In this document: one piece after another, positions 55,821-63,907 of the stretch
How positions within the stretch are numbered: the first letter of the stretch is position 1
Layout of the letters: each line of letters opens with the position of its first letter
Assembly (NCBI GenBank): GCA_037442205.1
Contig: JBBIQS010000019.1
Location: forward strand, 35,917-99,916
DNA length: 64,000 nt
Origin: JBBIQS01 sp037442205
GTDB taxonomy: Bacteria > Myxococcota > Myxococcia > Myxococcales > UBA5297
Reading direction: 5' to 3'
Notes under the pieces: model-generated
Told to the model about the DNA's origin: nothing
What the model saw: the letters and a program-made list of their open reading frames with translations, nothing else
The model's database searches: none
Program-made: the position numbers and the translations under genes

Positions 55821-55866
55821 AGCCCCGCGCGTCAGCAAGGGGCGGGCGTGAAGCCCTGGGCAGTGA
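55821..55866. repeat. REP-like element, copy 1 (solo)
   Basis: The 46-base block starting AGCCCCGCGCGTCAGCAAGG matches the ends of the RAYT unit at 59699-60382 over its first 30 bases; the last 16 bases diverge partly. A shorter partial copy (GGAGCCCCGCGCGAGG) precedes it. It lies between the esterase and glgA genes. Confidence 0.75.
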
Positions 55867-55954
55867 TCGGCCGATTACCCGCCGAGCGCGAGGGAACGAA
55901 GCCCTCGCCGGGTCGCCTAAAAAACCGCTGAAGATCAGGCGGTTGTCGGTCGGC

Positions 55955-57427
55955 CTACTTGCCGCGGCGGCGGCGCAGCAGCTCCTGGTAGAGGCTCAGG
56001 TACTGCTCGGCCGAGCGCTTCCAGGAGAAGTCGCGGTTCATGGCGTTGAGCATCAGCCTGTGCCAGAGCTTGCTGTCCTTGAAGCACAGGTTGGCCCAGC
56101 GGACCGTCTCGCGCAGCGCCTCGGGGTAGGCGTCGTCGAAGCCGAAGCCGTTGGCGTGCTCGCCGTTGCCGCCGTCGTAGCCGTGGACCGTGTCCGCCAA
56201 CCCACCGACCCGGCGGACGATGGGCGGGGTGCCGTAAGCCAGCGAGTACATCTGGTTCAGGCCGCACGGCTCGAAGCGGCTGGGCATCAGGAAGGCGTCG
56301 GCCCCGGCCTCGATCTGGTGGGCGAGCGCGTCGTCGAACCCCACGTAGCCCCAGAAGCGGCCAGGGGCCCAGTGGCTCCACTCGTACATCGCCCGCTCCA
56401 GCTGCCCGTCGCCCGAGCCGAGCATGACGAAGCGGATCCCGTCGCGGATCAGCTCGGCCAGCACCGGGAACAGCATGTCCAGGCCCTTCTGCGAGGTGAG
56501 CCGGCTGACGATGCCCACCACCATCCCCGGGTCGTTGGGGTCCATCCCGGCGCGCTTCAGGAGCTCCTTGCGGCAGCTGGCCTTGCCCGACAGGTCGTTG
56601 CGCGAATAGTGGGCCGGGAGCTTGGTGTCGAGCTCCGGGTTCCAGACCCGGGTGTCGATGCCGTTGAGGATCCCGTATAGGTCGCGCTGGCGCTCGCGGA
56701 CGATCTGCTCCAGCCCGAAGCCGCCCTCGCCGGTGCCGATCTCCCAGGCGAAGCGCGGCGAGACCGCGGTCACGGCGTGGGCGGTCAGCAGCCCGCCCTT
56801 CATCAGATTGAGCGCCCCCTTCCACATCAGCGCCCACTGCACCGAGCGCGGCAGGTTGAGCCGGTAGAAGAGATCGGGCGAGTACATCCCCTGGTAGGCC
56901 AGGTTGTGGACGGTGAGGACGGTGGCGGTCTTCTCGAAGTGCCAGTCGCGCGGGTCGTCGCAGCCGACCGCCATCGGGGCCAGGGTGGTGTGCCAGTCGT
57001 GGGCGTGGAGCACGTCCGGGACCAGCTGCAGCTTGCGCATGCCCTCCATCGCCGCGCGCACGAAGACCGCGTAGCGCAGCAGCCCGTCGTCCATCCCGTT
57101 GATGTCGGGGGAGTAGATCTCCGGGCGGTTGAAGAAGCGGTCCTGGCCGACGAAGAAGCACGGGACCTTGCTGCCGGGGAGGGTGACCTTGAGCAGGCCG
57201 ATCTGGAAGCGCTCGAAGCCGACCTCGACCTCGAACGGATCGCAGGCCAGCTCGGGGGTGAGTCCCCGGCGCTGCAGGTCGTTGCGGGCGGTGCGGTAGA
57301 GCGGCATCCACACCGAGGCCTCGTGGCCGAGCTCGGCCTGGGCGATGGGCAGGGCGCCGGCGACGTCGCCCAGGCCGCCGGTCTTGGCGAACGGCGACAC
57401 CTCGGCGGAAAGATGGGCAATCCTCAT
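55955..57427 (-). CDS. glgA: Glycogen synthase (ADP-glucose type)
   Basis: 490 residues from the ATG at 57427, after GGAAGAG. The GT5 family's N-terminal motif KTGGLGDV (residues 15-22) binds ADP-glucose phosphate. HAHDWHT, VHNLAYQG and GILNGIDTRVWNP follow, and the C-terminal Rossmann half has GIVSRLTSQKGLD, MLGSGDGQ, and SRFEPCGLNQMYSLAYGTPP with the catalytic Glu. It transfers glucose from ADP-glucose to the non-reducing end of glycogen. It heads a leftward set with the esterase and ATP-grasp genes; glgC and glgB are not in the window. Confidence 0.95.
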   Translation of the reverse strand: MRIAHLSAEVSPFAKTGGLGDVAGALPIAQAELGHEASVWMPLYRTARNDLQRRGLTPELACDPFEVEVGFERFQIGLLKVTLPGSKVPCFFVGQDRFFNRPEIYSPDINGMDDGLLRYAVFVRAAMEGMRKLQLVPDVLHAHDWHTTLAPMAVGCDDPRDWHFEKTATVLTVHNLAYQGMYSPDLFYRLNLPRSVQWALMWKGALNLMKGGLLTAHAVTAVSPRFAWEIGTGEGGFGLEQIVRERQRDLYGILNGIDTRVWNPELDTKLPAHYSRNDLSGKASCRKELLKRAGMDPNDPGMVVGIVSRLTSQKGLDMLFPVLAELIRDGIRFVMLGSGDGQLERAMYEWSHWAPGRFWGYVGFDDALAHQIEAGADAFLMPSRFEPCGLNQMYSLAYGTPPIVRRVGGLADTVHGYDGGNGEHANGFGFDDAYPEALRETVRWANLCFKDSKLWHRLMLNAMNRDFSWKRSAEQYLSLYQELLRRRRGK

Positions 57428-57699
57428 GCGAGCTCTTCCGATTCGTTGGGAGGCGCTTGCGGCCCATTCGAAGGGCCGCCCCTCGTGCGCCTGACTGACA
57501 CGGTTCCCCGCGCGGAAAATACGCTGAGTCCGGCTCGCCCGCCGAGAAAATTTGTTGCGGCCCTCAGGCTCTTGGGGCGCCTCCGGCGGGGGCCGAGGGG
57601 CTCCGATGGAGGGCTCGCTTGCCGCTTGGGTCGAGGCCGGCGGGTGTGGTTTGCTTCCCAACCGCCGGCCGGAAATCCCAGTACTTTGAGGAGCATCCC

Positions 57700-58530
57700 A
57701 TGCGTTGCCTCGCCGCTGTCCTCGCTGCGACCACCCTGGCCTGCGGAGCCTCCAAGCCGCCGCAGAGCGACCTCGACGACGCCAAGGCCAAGGTCCAGGC
57801 GGTGCTGGCCGGATCCAACGTCGCCCTGCAGGCGCTGGAGATGCTGTCGCTGCTGCCGAGCTACCAGTGCGGCGAGCCGCGCGGGACCGTGGTGGGCAAG
57901 GCGGTGGATCAGCTGCGGGCGGCTTATCCGGTTCCGGCGACCGGCCCCGGCTGCGGCACGGTGACCACGGCGGCCGGAGCGACCGGGGACACCGTGTCGC
58001 TGGAGTTCCCGACCGCCGGCTGCAAGGTGCGCGGCCACACCTGGGCCGGCACCGCGACCTTCCAATACGCGCAGCTGGGCGACGCCATCGACCGCTACGA
58101 CCTGGCCGGCGACCTGCGGGCGCTGAGCATCGACAACCGGCTGATCCCGGCGCGGGTGGGCTACACCGTCTGCGACGGGCTGACCCGCTACAGCGTCATG
58201 GCCGAGGGGACGGTGCCCGGACACAACAATCTGCAGTTCACGATCGACGGCAACGTCGGAGTGCGCGACGGGCTGCCGGTGATCGGCGACAAGGAGATCT
58301 TGATCGATGGACCGGGGACGCTCACCTCGTCGGCGGGCACCGACAGGCTGACGCTGACCGATCTCGACTACGTGATCGGCAACTACCTTCCCAAGACCGG
58401 GACCATTCTCCTCGAGACCGCCAAGGGGCGGACCATCAAGGCGGTGTTCACCGAGGGCGACTGGAGCCTGGGCCAGATGCAGATCACCGTCGACGACTAC
58501 GCGCCGGTGACCCTGCCGGTGCTCAATTAG
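57700..58530 (+). CDS. Lipoprotein of unknown function
   Basis: 276 residues, ATG at 57700 after GAGGAG. The signal peptide ends TLAC (lipobox), followed by GASKPPQSDLDDAKAKVQAVLAGSN. The body has beta-rich repeats (TVSLEFPTAGCKVRGHTWAGTATFQYAQL) and conserved-looking LTLTDLDYVIGNYLPKTGTILLETAKGRTI, suggesting an extracytoplasmic sandwich or half-barrel. Four Cys in the mature part (C57, C85, C108, C158 by rough count) could form two disulfides. No recognised family. Divergent from glgA with 272 bases between starts. Confidence 0.68.
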   Translation: MRCLAAVLAATTLACGASKPPQSDLDDAKAKVQAVLAGSNVALQALEMLSLLPSYQCGEPRGTVVGKAVDQLRAAYPVPATGPGCGTVTTAAGATGDTVSLEFPTAGCKVRGHTWAGTATFQYAQLGDAIDRYDLAGDLRALSIDNRLIPARVGYTVCDGLTRYSVMAEGTVPGHNNLQFTIDGNVGVRDGLPVIGDKEILIDGPGTLTSSAGTDRLTLTDLDYVIGNYLPKTGTILLETAKGRTIKAVFTEGDWSLGQMQITVDDYAPVTLPVLN

Positions 58531-58533
58531 GAC

Positions 58534-58569
58534 GGGCCTGCGGTTCTTTCGGTCCGGGGCGCAGGGCCC
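58534..58569 (+). terminator. Possible hairpin terminator
   Basis: GGGCCTGCG (58534-58542) pairs with CGCAGGGCCC (58560-58569) with one bulged base just after the lipoprotein stop. No T-run follows, so it would need factor help. Confidence 0.35.
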
Positions 58570-58757
58570 GGCTCGTTCGCCTCACGCGACCCATCGGGCC
58601 GATTGCCTCTCCACCTCGTCCCTGAGCCCTAATCCGGCGGCTTGCGCCTCCGGAGAGTGGTGACCGCGGGGAATGAGGGAAGCGAGGCGCCCGCCAGTCC
58701 AGCGGGTTAGACTCCTCGCCCACCCTCCTCAACCACCTGGATTCTCTCGAGATCTCC

Positions 58758-59663
58758 ATGCACGCGCTCGCAACCCTGCTCCTCGCGCAGGCCCTGGCCC
58801 AGGAGCCGTCAACCGACGCCGCGGTCCAGGCCGCGCAGCAGGCGGCGCAGGCCGCCGAGCGGGCCGCCCAGGCGGCGGAGCGCGCGGCCAATGCCGCGGA
58901 GAAGATCGCGGGCGCCGCCGCCCCGGCGCGCGTTGAGGCGGCAAAAGAAGAGGCGAAGGAGGTCACCTGGACCAGCGTGATCGGGCTGGGGCTGATCTCG
59001 CTGACCGGCAACAGCCGCTCGGTGACCGGGAGCCTGACCGCCAGCGTCGATCGAGTGGGCCAGGAGTGGACCTGGGGAGCCAAGGCCTCGGCGGCCTACG
59101 GCCAGAGCTACGCCCCGGGGACCAATGAGGCGCAGGTGGTGGCGCTCAACGGGCTGGCGCAGCTGCGCGGAGCGCGGCGGTTCACCCCGCGCTACTCCGG
59201 CTACCTGCTGGCGGAGATCTTCACCGACCACGTCAAGAGCGTCGAGGCGCGGCCGGCGGGCGAGGCCGGCGCGGGGATCATCTGGCTGGCCGACAAGCAG
59301 GGCGAATTCCTCAAGACGCTGCTGCGCACCGACCTCGGCTTCCGCTACGGCGAGGAATACCGCTTCCAGTACTACCCGACTCCCGAGAACATCCCCGACG
59401 TCACGCTGGCCGCGCCCAAGGTCGGCATCGCCTTCCGCTACGCCCTGGACGAGAACGTGATCTTCACCGAGGACGCCGAAGTGCTGCTCAACGTGGTGGG
59501 CGTCCCGCGGGTGCTGGTCAATTCGACCACCAAGGTCGCGACCAAGCTGTCGAAGTCGCTGGCGCTGAACGTGGCCTTCCAGGTGAACAGCGACAGCGAG
59601 CCGGCACCGGGCAAGGTGCCCACCGACACCGCGCTGACGGTGGGAGTGGAGCTGGGGCTGTAG
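58758..59663 (+). CDS. DUF481-like outer membrane protein with Ala-rich coiled coil
   Basis: 301 residues, ATG at 58758. A short signal (HALATLLLAQALA) is followed by an Ala/Gln/Glu helical segment (~18-60, AQQAAQAAERAAQAAERAANA) that looks like a trimeric or dimeric coiled coil. The barrel part (~70-301) fits DUF481: WTSVIGLGLISLTGNSRSVTGSLTASVDR, YGQSYAPGTNEAQVVALNGL, YSGYLLAEIFTDHVKSVEAR, and a terminal VGVELGL with a hydrophobic last residue. Such proteins are salt-induced outer membrane barrels of unknown function. Location: outer membrane. Confidence 0.8.
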   Translation: MHALATLLLAQALAQEPSTDAAVQAAQQAAQAAERAAQAAERAANAAEKIAGAAAPARVEAAKEEAKEVTWTSVIGLGLISLTGNSRSVTGSLTASVDRVGQEWTWGAKASAAYGQSYAPGTNEAQVVALNGLAQLRGARRFTPRYSGYLLAEIFTDHVKSVEARPAGEAGAGIIWLADKQGEFLKTLLRTDLGFRYGEEYRFQYYPTPENIPDVTLAAPKVGIAFRYALDENVIFTEDAEVLLNVVGVPRVLVNSTTKVATKLSKSLALNVAFQVNSDSEPAPGKVPTDTALTVGVELGL

Positions 59664-59698
59664 GGTTGCCGCGTCCGTGAATGCAGCGGCGGGTCAGG

Positions 59699-59744
59699 AG
59701 CCCCGCGCGTCAGCAAGGGGCGGACGTTGTGCCCTGTGCAGCTC
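59699..59744. repeat. Inverted repeat of RAYT unit, left copy
   Basis: 46 bases beginning AGCCCCGCGCGTCAGCAAGG, matched in reverse by 60337-60382 with only three mismatches. The RAYT stop codon (59710-59712) lies inside it. Confidence 0.85.
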
Positions 59745-60258
59745 CGGCAAGCTCGATGTTCCCCGGCAGCCGAGCGCCCTGGTGATCGCGGGCGTAGGCG
59801 CAAGCCCGCTCGAGACTGCCGGCAGTGCGGATGAGGCGCACGCTGCCGCCGCGGGTCCAGAGTTTCTGGCCCGGTCGCGCCAGTCCTGAAACGACGAGGC
59901 GGCGCGTCGCGTACGCCTTGAAATCGTTCATCATTCGATCGCCCGAAGCCTGGCCAAGGACCACGACGTGCAGGTGGCAGGTCCGGAGGTTGAGGGCGCA
60001 CAGCTGCCAGTGGCGGACCCGGCAGACTTCGGCGATTGCCTCGGAGATGCTCGTTCGCTCGCGCTGGCCGATGTGGAACGGGGCGTACTTCAACCGCTCG
60101 GAGTTGCGCTGCTCGACTTCCCGGTTTCCGGCGGCGTGCGGCCACCCTGGTCGATCATGACGGCGATCGACGCTTCCTCGCCGATCACCCGGAAGCCACG
60201 TTCCGTAGGTTGTGAAGGTGATGAGGTAGGCCGGTAGCTCGAGCCGATCTTCTTGCAT
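59710..60258 (-). CDS. REP-associated tyrosine transposase (Y1/IS200-like)
   Basis: 182 residues from the ATG at 60258. Domain: LPAYLITFTTYGTWLPGDRRGSVDR is the head of a RAYT/Y1 HUH transposase subgroup; TCHLHVVV has H95 and H97 as the metal-binding HUH pair, and FKAYATRRL supplies the catalytic Y116. The enzyme nicks and rejoins single-stranded DNA at REP hairpins. Ends AGAAQGTTSAPC, reading into the inverted repeat. The gene lies inside a 684-bp unit bounded by the 46-bp inverted repeats, the classic RAYT-REP arrangement. Confidence 0.85.
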   Translation of the reverse strand: MQEDRLELPAYLITFTTYGTWLPGDRRGSVDRRHDRPGWPHAAGNREVEQRNSERLKYAPFHIGQRERTSISEAIAEVCRVRHWQLCALNLRTCHLHVVVLGQASGDRMMNDFKAYATRRLVVSGLARPGQKLWTRGGSVRLIRTAGSLERACAYARDHQGARLPGNIELAGAAQGTTSAPC

Positions 60259-60336
60259 CTGGTTCCCCCCTGGTTCGCCACGAGAACCATAGCTGCTGGG
60301 GCTGACGCGCATTGTCCTGGAGTTGGGTTACCGCCT

Positions 60337-60382
60337 GAGCTGCTCAGGGCACTACGCCCGCCCCTTGCTGACGCGCGGGGCT
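60337..60382. repeat. Inverted repeat of RAYT unit, right copy
   Basis: Reverse complement of 59699-59744 with three mismatches. It also holds the GAGC-T-GCTC hairpin at its inner end. Confidence 0.85.
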
Positions 60383-60437
60383 CGTGTCACCGGTGTCGAA
60401 GGTTAGAAGCGAGCGGAGCCGCATCGAACCGACGCCG

Positions 60438-61796
60438 TCACCCGAACAACGCCCCCAGCGCCTCGCCCACCGTCTCCACCGGCACCAGCTCCAGCCCGGT
60501 CTTCTCCGCCCTCCTGGCGCTGGCTGCCGGGAGCACCGCCCGCTTGAAGCCCATCTTCTTGGCCTCGGCCAGCCGCGGCTCGACCTGCGCCACCGCCCGC
60601 ACCTCGCCCGCCAGCCCCACCTCGCCGAAGACCAGCGTCTTCTCCTCCAGCGGCCGGTCCCGCACGCTCGACACCAGCGCCGCCAGGATCGCCAGGTCGG
60701 CGCTCGGCTCGCCCAGCTCGATGCCCCCGGCCACGTTGACGAACAGGTCGCAGCCGATCAGGTTCACTCCCTCCTTCTTCTCGAGCACCGCCGCCAACAG
60801 CGCCACGCGGTTGTGATCGACGCCCATCGTCGTGCGCCGGGCGGTGCCGTAGCCGGTGGGAGCCACCAGCGCCTGCAGCTCGACCAAGAGCGGCCGGGTC
60901 CCGCTCACCGAGGCGGTGACCACCGAACCCGAGGCCCCGTGCGGCCGCTCGGCCAGGAACAGCGAGCTGGGGTCCAGCACCTCGGCCAGACCCGAGGTCT
61001 TCATCTCGAAGACCCCGATTTCATTGGTGGACCCGAAGCGGTTCTTGTGGGCCCGCAGCACGCGGAACGGGTGGCCGCGGTCGCCCTCGAAGTAGAGGAC
61101 GGTGTCGACCATGTGCTCCAGCACCCGCGGCCCGGCGATGGCCCCGTCCTTGGTGACGTGGCCGACGATGAAGGTCGGGGTTTCGGTGCGCTTGGCGAAG
61201 GCCATCAGCCGGCCGGAGATCTCGCGCACCTGGCTGATCGATCCCGGGGCGCTGCCCAGCTCGGGCAGGAACAGGGTCTGGATCGAGTCGACCGCCAGCG
61301 CCTTGGGCTTGAGGACCTCGGCGGCGGCCAGCACCTTGTCCGCGTCGGTCTCGGCCAAGAGGTGCAGCTGCTCGCCGGCGACGCCCAGCCGATCGGCGCG
61401 CATGCGGGTCTGGCGCAGCGACTCCTCGCCGGTGACGTAGAGCACCGGCCCGGAGCGGCCCAGCCTGTCGAGCGCGGCCAGCATCAGGGTGCTCTTGCCG
61501 ATGCCGGGATCGCCGCCCAGCAGCACCAGGCCCCCGGGGACCACCCCGCCGCCCAGCACGCGATCGAGCTCGCCGATGCCGGTCAGCAGCCGGTCCTCGC
61601 GCTCGGCGCTGACCTCCTTGAGCTTGACCGGCTTGCCGTTGCCGCCGCCGGCGCCCCAGGCCGGCCGCTTCTCCTCGACCCGCGCCGCCTCCTCGACCAG
61701 CGTGTTCCAGCCGCCGCAGTCCGGGCACTTGCCCAGCCACTTCGGCTCCTGGTGCCCGCACACCTGACACGCGTAGACCGTCTTCGCCTTGGCCAT
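60438..61796 (-). CDS. radA: DNA repair protein RadA (Sms)
   Basis: 452 residues, full length. The N-terminal C4 zinc finger has C10, C13, C24 and C27. Walker A GDPGIGKST (~95-103), Walker B ALAVDS, and the RadA-specific HKNRFG motif follow. The C-terminal LonP-like domain (~290-452) has LVAPTGYGTARRTTMGVDHNRVALL and a FVNVAGGIELGEPSADLAI segment. RadA drives branch migration of recombination intermediates with RecA. On the minus strand a TACAAT box (61841-61836) 39 bases before the start is a likely -10; no good -35 is visible. Confidence 0.96.
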   Translation of the reverse strand: MAKAKTVYACQVCGHQEPKWLGKCPDCGGWNTLVEEAARVEEKRPAWGAGGGNGKPVKLKEVSAEREDRLLTGIGELDRVLGGGVVPGGLVLLGGDPGIGKSTLMLAALDRLGRSGPVLYVTGEESLRQTRMRADRLGVAGEQLHLLAETDADKVLAAAEVLKPKALAVDSIQTLFLPELGSAPGSISQVREISGRLMAFAKRTETPTFIVGHVTKDGAIAGPRVLEHMVDTVLYFEGDRGHPFRVLRAHKNRFGSTNEIGVFEMKTSGLAEVLDPSSLFLAERPHGASGSVVTASVSGTRPLLVELQALVAPTGYGTARRTTMGVDHNRVALLAAVLEKKEGVNLIGCDLFVNVAGGIELGEPSADLAILAALVSSVRDRPLEEKTLVFGEVGLAGEVRAVAQVEPRLAEAKKMGFKRAVLPAASARRAEKTGLELVPVETVGEALGALFG

Positions 61797-61970
61797 CGCC
61801 CGAATCCTCCAACCGCTGAACCTCGAAGCGGCGGCATTGTAGGCGATGGGGCTGACGCGGCTCGATGGGCGCCTCGGTTATCGCGGCCTGGCGTCGCAAC
61901 CGGCCGTGTTTGCTGGCGATTCGATCAACACCTGGTCAGCTGCGCCATACTGCTCGGCTTCGTCACTGGG

Positions 61971-62551
61971 GTGATCCTCGCCCGCGAGACCATCCGCAAG
62001 ATCGTCCTCGCCAGCTCTGGGGCGCCGACCTCGCCGTCGTCTTCGTGCTCGGCGTCTTCCCGGTCTGGCTGCTGGGCATCGTCGACTACCACGGCAGCAG
62101 GCTGATGGCCCTCGAACCTTTGAAGTGGCCCACCAGCGCCGAGATCGCCCGCGTGCTGGAGAGCACCATCGCCCGCTTCGGCGCTCCACATCGCTTGCTC
62201 ACCGACAATGGATCCAACCTGCTCGCGCCTCCAGTCGCCGAGGTCCTCGCGCTCCACGACGTCCGCCACGTCCGCACTCGCCCGGCCCATCCCTGGACCA
62301 ACGGCCGCATCGAGCGCGTCTGGCGAACCTTCAAGGAGACGCTGCGCCTGCACTACTGGATGCTCGCCAGCCGCTCGCACCTGCGCCGCGTCTGCCAGGA
62401 CTTCCTCGTCTTCTACAACCAGTGCCGCCCCCACAGCTCCTTCGGCGGCAAGACTCCCGACGAGGTCTTCTTCGGCCTGCCAATCCGCCGCAACGTGGTC
62501 GGGCGCATCTCGTTCTTCGACGGCGACCTCTGCTGGTACAAATTCAGGTGA
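61971..62551 (+). pseudogene. DDE integrase-type transposase, truncated and frameshifted
   Basis: The plus strand encodes a transposase catalytic core: ARETIRKIV in one frame, then after a frame change near 62005 a core with VDYHG, TDNGS and NGRIERVWRTFK (the D, D and E of DDE), ending KTPDEVFFGLPIRRNVV...WYKFR. The N-terminal DNA-binding domain is missing and no start codon serves both frames. Related to the integrase-core transposases of IS3/IS481-like elements. Inactive as read. The D-D-E spacing is intact, so only the 5' end is lost. Confidence 0.8.
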
Positions 62552-62735
62552 CTTCCGCGCCGGGACAGCCGTCGATCCCGGCGCTTGCTCCTTCGCAGAC
62601 TTCGTGGCGGGCTGGTCCACGGCACCGATCTGCCCTGCTCTTGCCGGCGGCGCCTTCATTTCGCGCCTTTTCGCGCCGCTGTCGCGGCGTGAGGCATTCG
62701 CGTGGGCATTACAGGCGCGCCGGGAACCACCTCGA

Positions 62736-62765
62736 GACGACGAGGTAAAGACTGGTCCCCGACCT
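62736..62765 (+). repeat. 30-bp direct repeat, copy A
   Basis: Starts GACGACGAGGTAAAGACTGG; identical to 62912-62941. Its right edge abuts the cut end of a secreted-protein gene fragment on the minus strand. Confidence 0.85.
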
Positions 62766-62836
62766 CCGCACGAACTCTGGCGCCCTACGGTGCCGAGGGA
62801 CGCCAACAGCAGCGCGATTGCCGACAGTCCAATCAT
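62766..62836 (-). pseudogene. 5' fragment of a secreted-protein gene
   Basis: From the ATG at 62836 the minus strand reads MIGLSAIALLLASLGTVGRQ, a signal peptide, then SSCGG, and stops being gene-like at the repeat copy A. A TTG three codons earlier could also start it. Only about 24 residues remain. Confidence 0.5.
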
Positions 62837-62911
62837 TGACCGCAAGCTACCACGGCGGCGCGGCGCGTCGGGAACCGACTCGAGCTGGCGTCACCCCGCC
62901 CATTCCATGAT

Positions 62912-62941
62912 GACGACGAGGTAAAGACTGGTCCCCGACCT
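62912..62941 (+). repeat. 30-bp direct repeat, copy B
   Basis: Identical to copy A. Its right edge abuts a second transposase remnant, which begins at the very next base. Confidence 0.85.
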
Positions 62942-63103
62942 TTCTTCCAAGGCCAGACGCCCGACGAGATCTTCTTCGGGACCGGGGGCAACGTCCCGGA
63001 CGAGCTCGCCAAGGGGCGCGCCGAGGCGCGACAAGCGCGGATCTCCGCCAACAAGAGTCTCACCTGCGAGCAGTGCCAGGGGCCGCCGACAGCTGCCGCC
63101 TGA
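62942..63103 (+). pseudogene. C-terminal remnant of a second integrase-core transposase
   Basis: 53 codons, no start: FFQGQTPDEIFFGTGG, then VPDELAKGRAEARQARISAN and KSLTCEQC, matching in form the tail of integrase-core transposases (compare KTPDEVFFG of the copy at 61971-62551). It begins exactly where direct repeat copy B ends. Confidence 0.75.
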
Positions 63104-63240
63104 GCTGGCTGCGTCACGGATTCCTCTGGAGATCCGCGCGTGTTGCAGTTGCGTCATCGGAACTCCAGGATGTCCTGATACACAGCTGTGTTTTTCGTGC
63201 CATGTTGCGGCGTGTTTCCTTGGCATGGGCAGTACACATG

Positions 63241-63498
63241 TTACGGGGTCGGAGTGCGCCATGGATTCTTTAAGACCCCCATCCGAATCAGCAGACGGCT
63301 CAATGAAGAATTCCTGTAGACCAACGGCACCTCTGAAAGCGGCAGGGGCGCTCCGGTGACGCGATGCCTCGCCCTGATCGGACGTACGAGGTCCCTTGAA
63401 CCCGGACCAACGCGCATCCATTCATCGAGGGTCGTCTCTACATCGCCATGGGGGTGCGAAATTGTCACAACGATGTCCTGAACGGGGATTGAAGGCAT
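63241..63498 (-). CDS. Small protein, possible immunity partner
   Basis: 85 residues from the ATG at 63498, with GAGG six bases upstream. It reads IPVQDIVVTISHPHGDVETT, then TLDEWMRVGPGSRDLVRPIRARH, VTGAPLPLSEVPLVYRNSSL and SRLLIRMG. This looks like a real conserved protein because charge and hydrophobic spacing are regular and start and ribosome site are good. I do not recognise a named family. It lies 15 bases downstream of the candidate toxin gene on the same strand, the place expected for an immunity gene. No signal peptide. Confidence 0.55.
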   Translation of the reverse strand: MPSIPVQDIVVTISHPHGDVETTLDEWMRVGPGSRDLVRPIRARHRVTGAPLPLSEVPLVYRNSSLSRLLIRMGVLKNPWRTPTP

Positions 63499-63513
63499 GG
63501 GCAACCTCGGCTC

Positions 63514-63849
63514 TCAGTAGGGATTTGGACCGCACGAGTCCAAGTGAGAGGCGAGGTCGTCACCCCAGTAGACTTGCTCCGTTTCCTGGATGGACAACGT
63601 GTTCCCGGGCCGGGGCGAGATTAGGCGCTTGGCTGGAACCGTGAACTGCCCAAGGTCAGGTGCGCGTCGCACTCCGGCCATTCCAGGCTTCCCAGTCACA
63701 ATGGTTCGCGCCCACGGGTCAGTGGAGGACGCAAGACGGGCGGGGTCCCTTATCACGGACACGAAGGGGCTGTTCTGCGTGTCGCCGCGCATGTGGCGGT
63801 CTGCGCGCCATTCGCGGTAGGGCTTGAACCGCATGAGGGTGCCTACCAT
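63514..63849 (-). CDS. Small protein resembling an ADP-ribosyltransferase-type toxin domain
   Basis: 111 residues from the ATG at 63849; a GTG at 63915 would add 22 residues that look unlike protein. The order of motifs suggests the ART fold: an early Arg in LMRFKPYREW, a SPFVSVIRD strand at residues 27-35 like the S-x-S motif, an LGQFTVP strand, and IQETEQVYWG with E89-x-E91 as an ExE-type catalytic pair. ART toxins transfer ADP-ribose from NAD to proteins, RNA or DNA. Such domains usually sit at the C-terminus of large polymorphic toxins, so this may be a detached tip. The assignment rests on pattern recall only. Confidence 0.5.
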   Translation of the reverse strand: MVGTLMRFKPYREWRADRHMRGDTQNSPFVSVIRDPARLASSTDPWARTIVTGKPGMAGVRRAPDLGQFTVPAKRLISPRPGNTLSIQETEQVYWGDDLASHLDSCGPNPY

Positions 63850-63907
63850 TGCGCGAGTGAACCAGCCAGAAGTCGAGGACCGGTCTGATATGGAACGACA
63901 CGTCAAG

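Noticed and set aside
63073..63273. Plus-strand small open frame near a transposase remnant
   Set aside because: It has no ribosome site, overlaps the end of the remnant and reads as random sequence.
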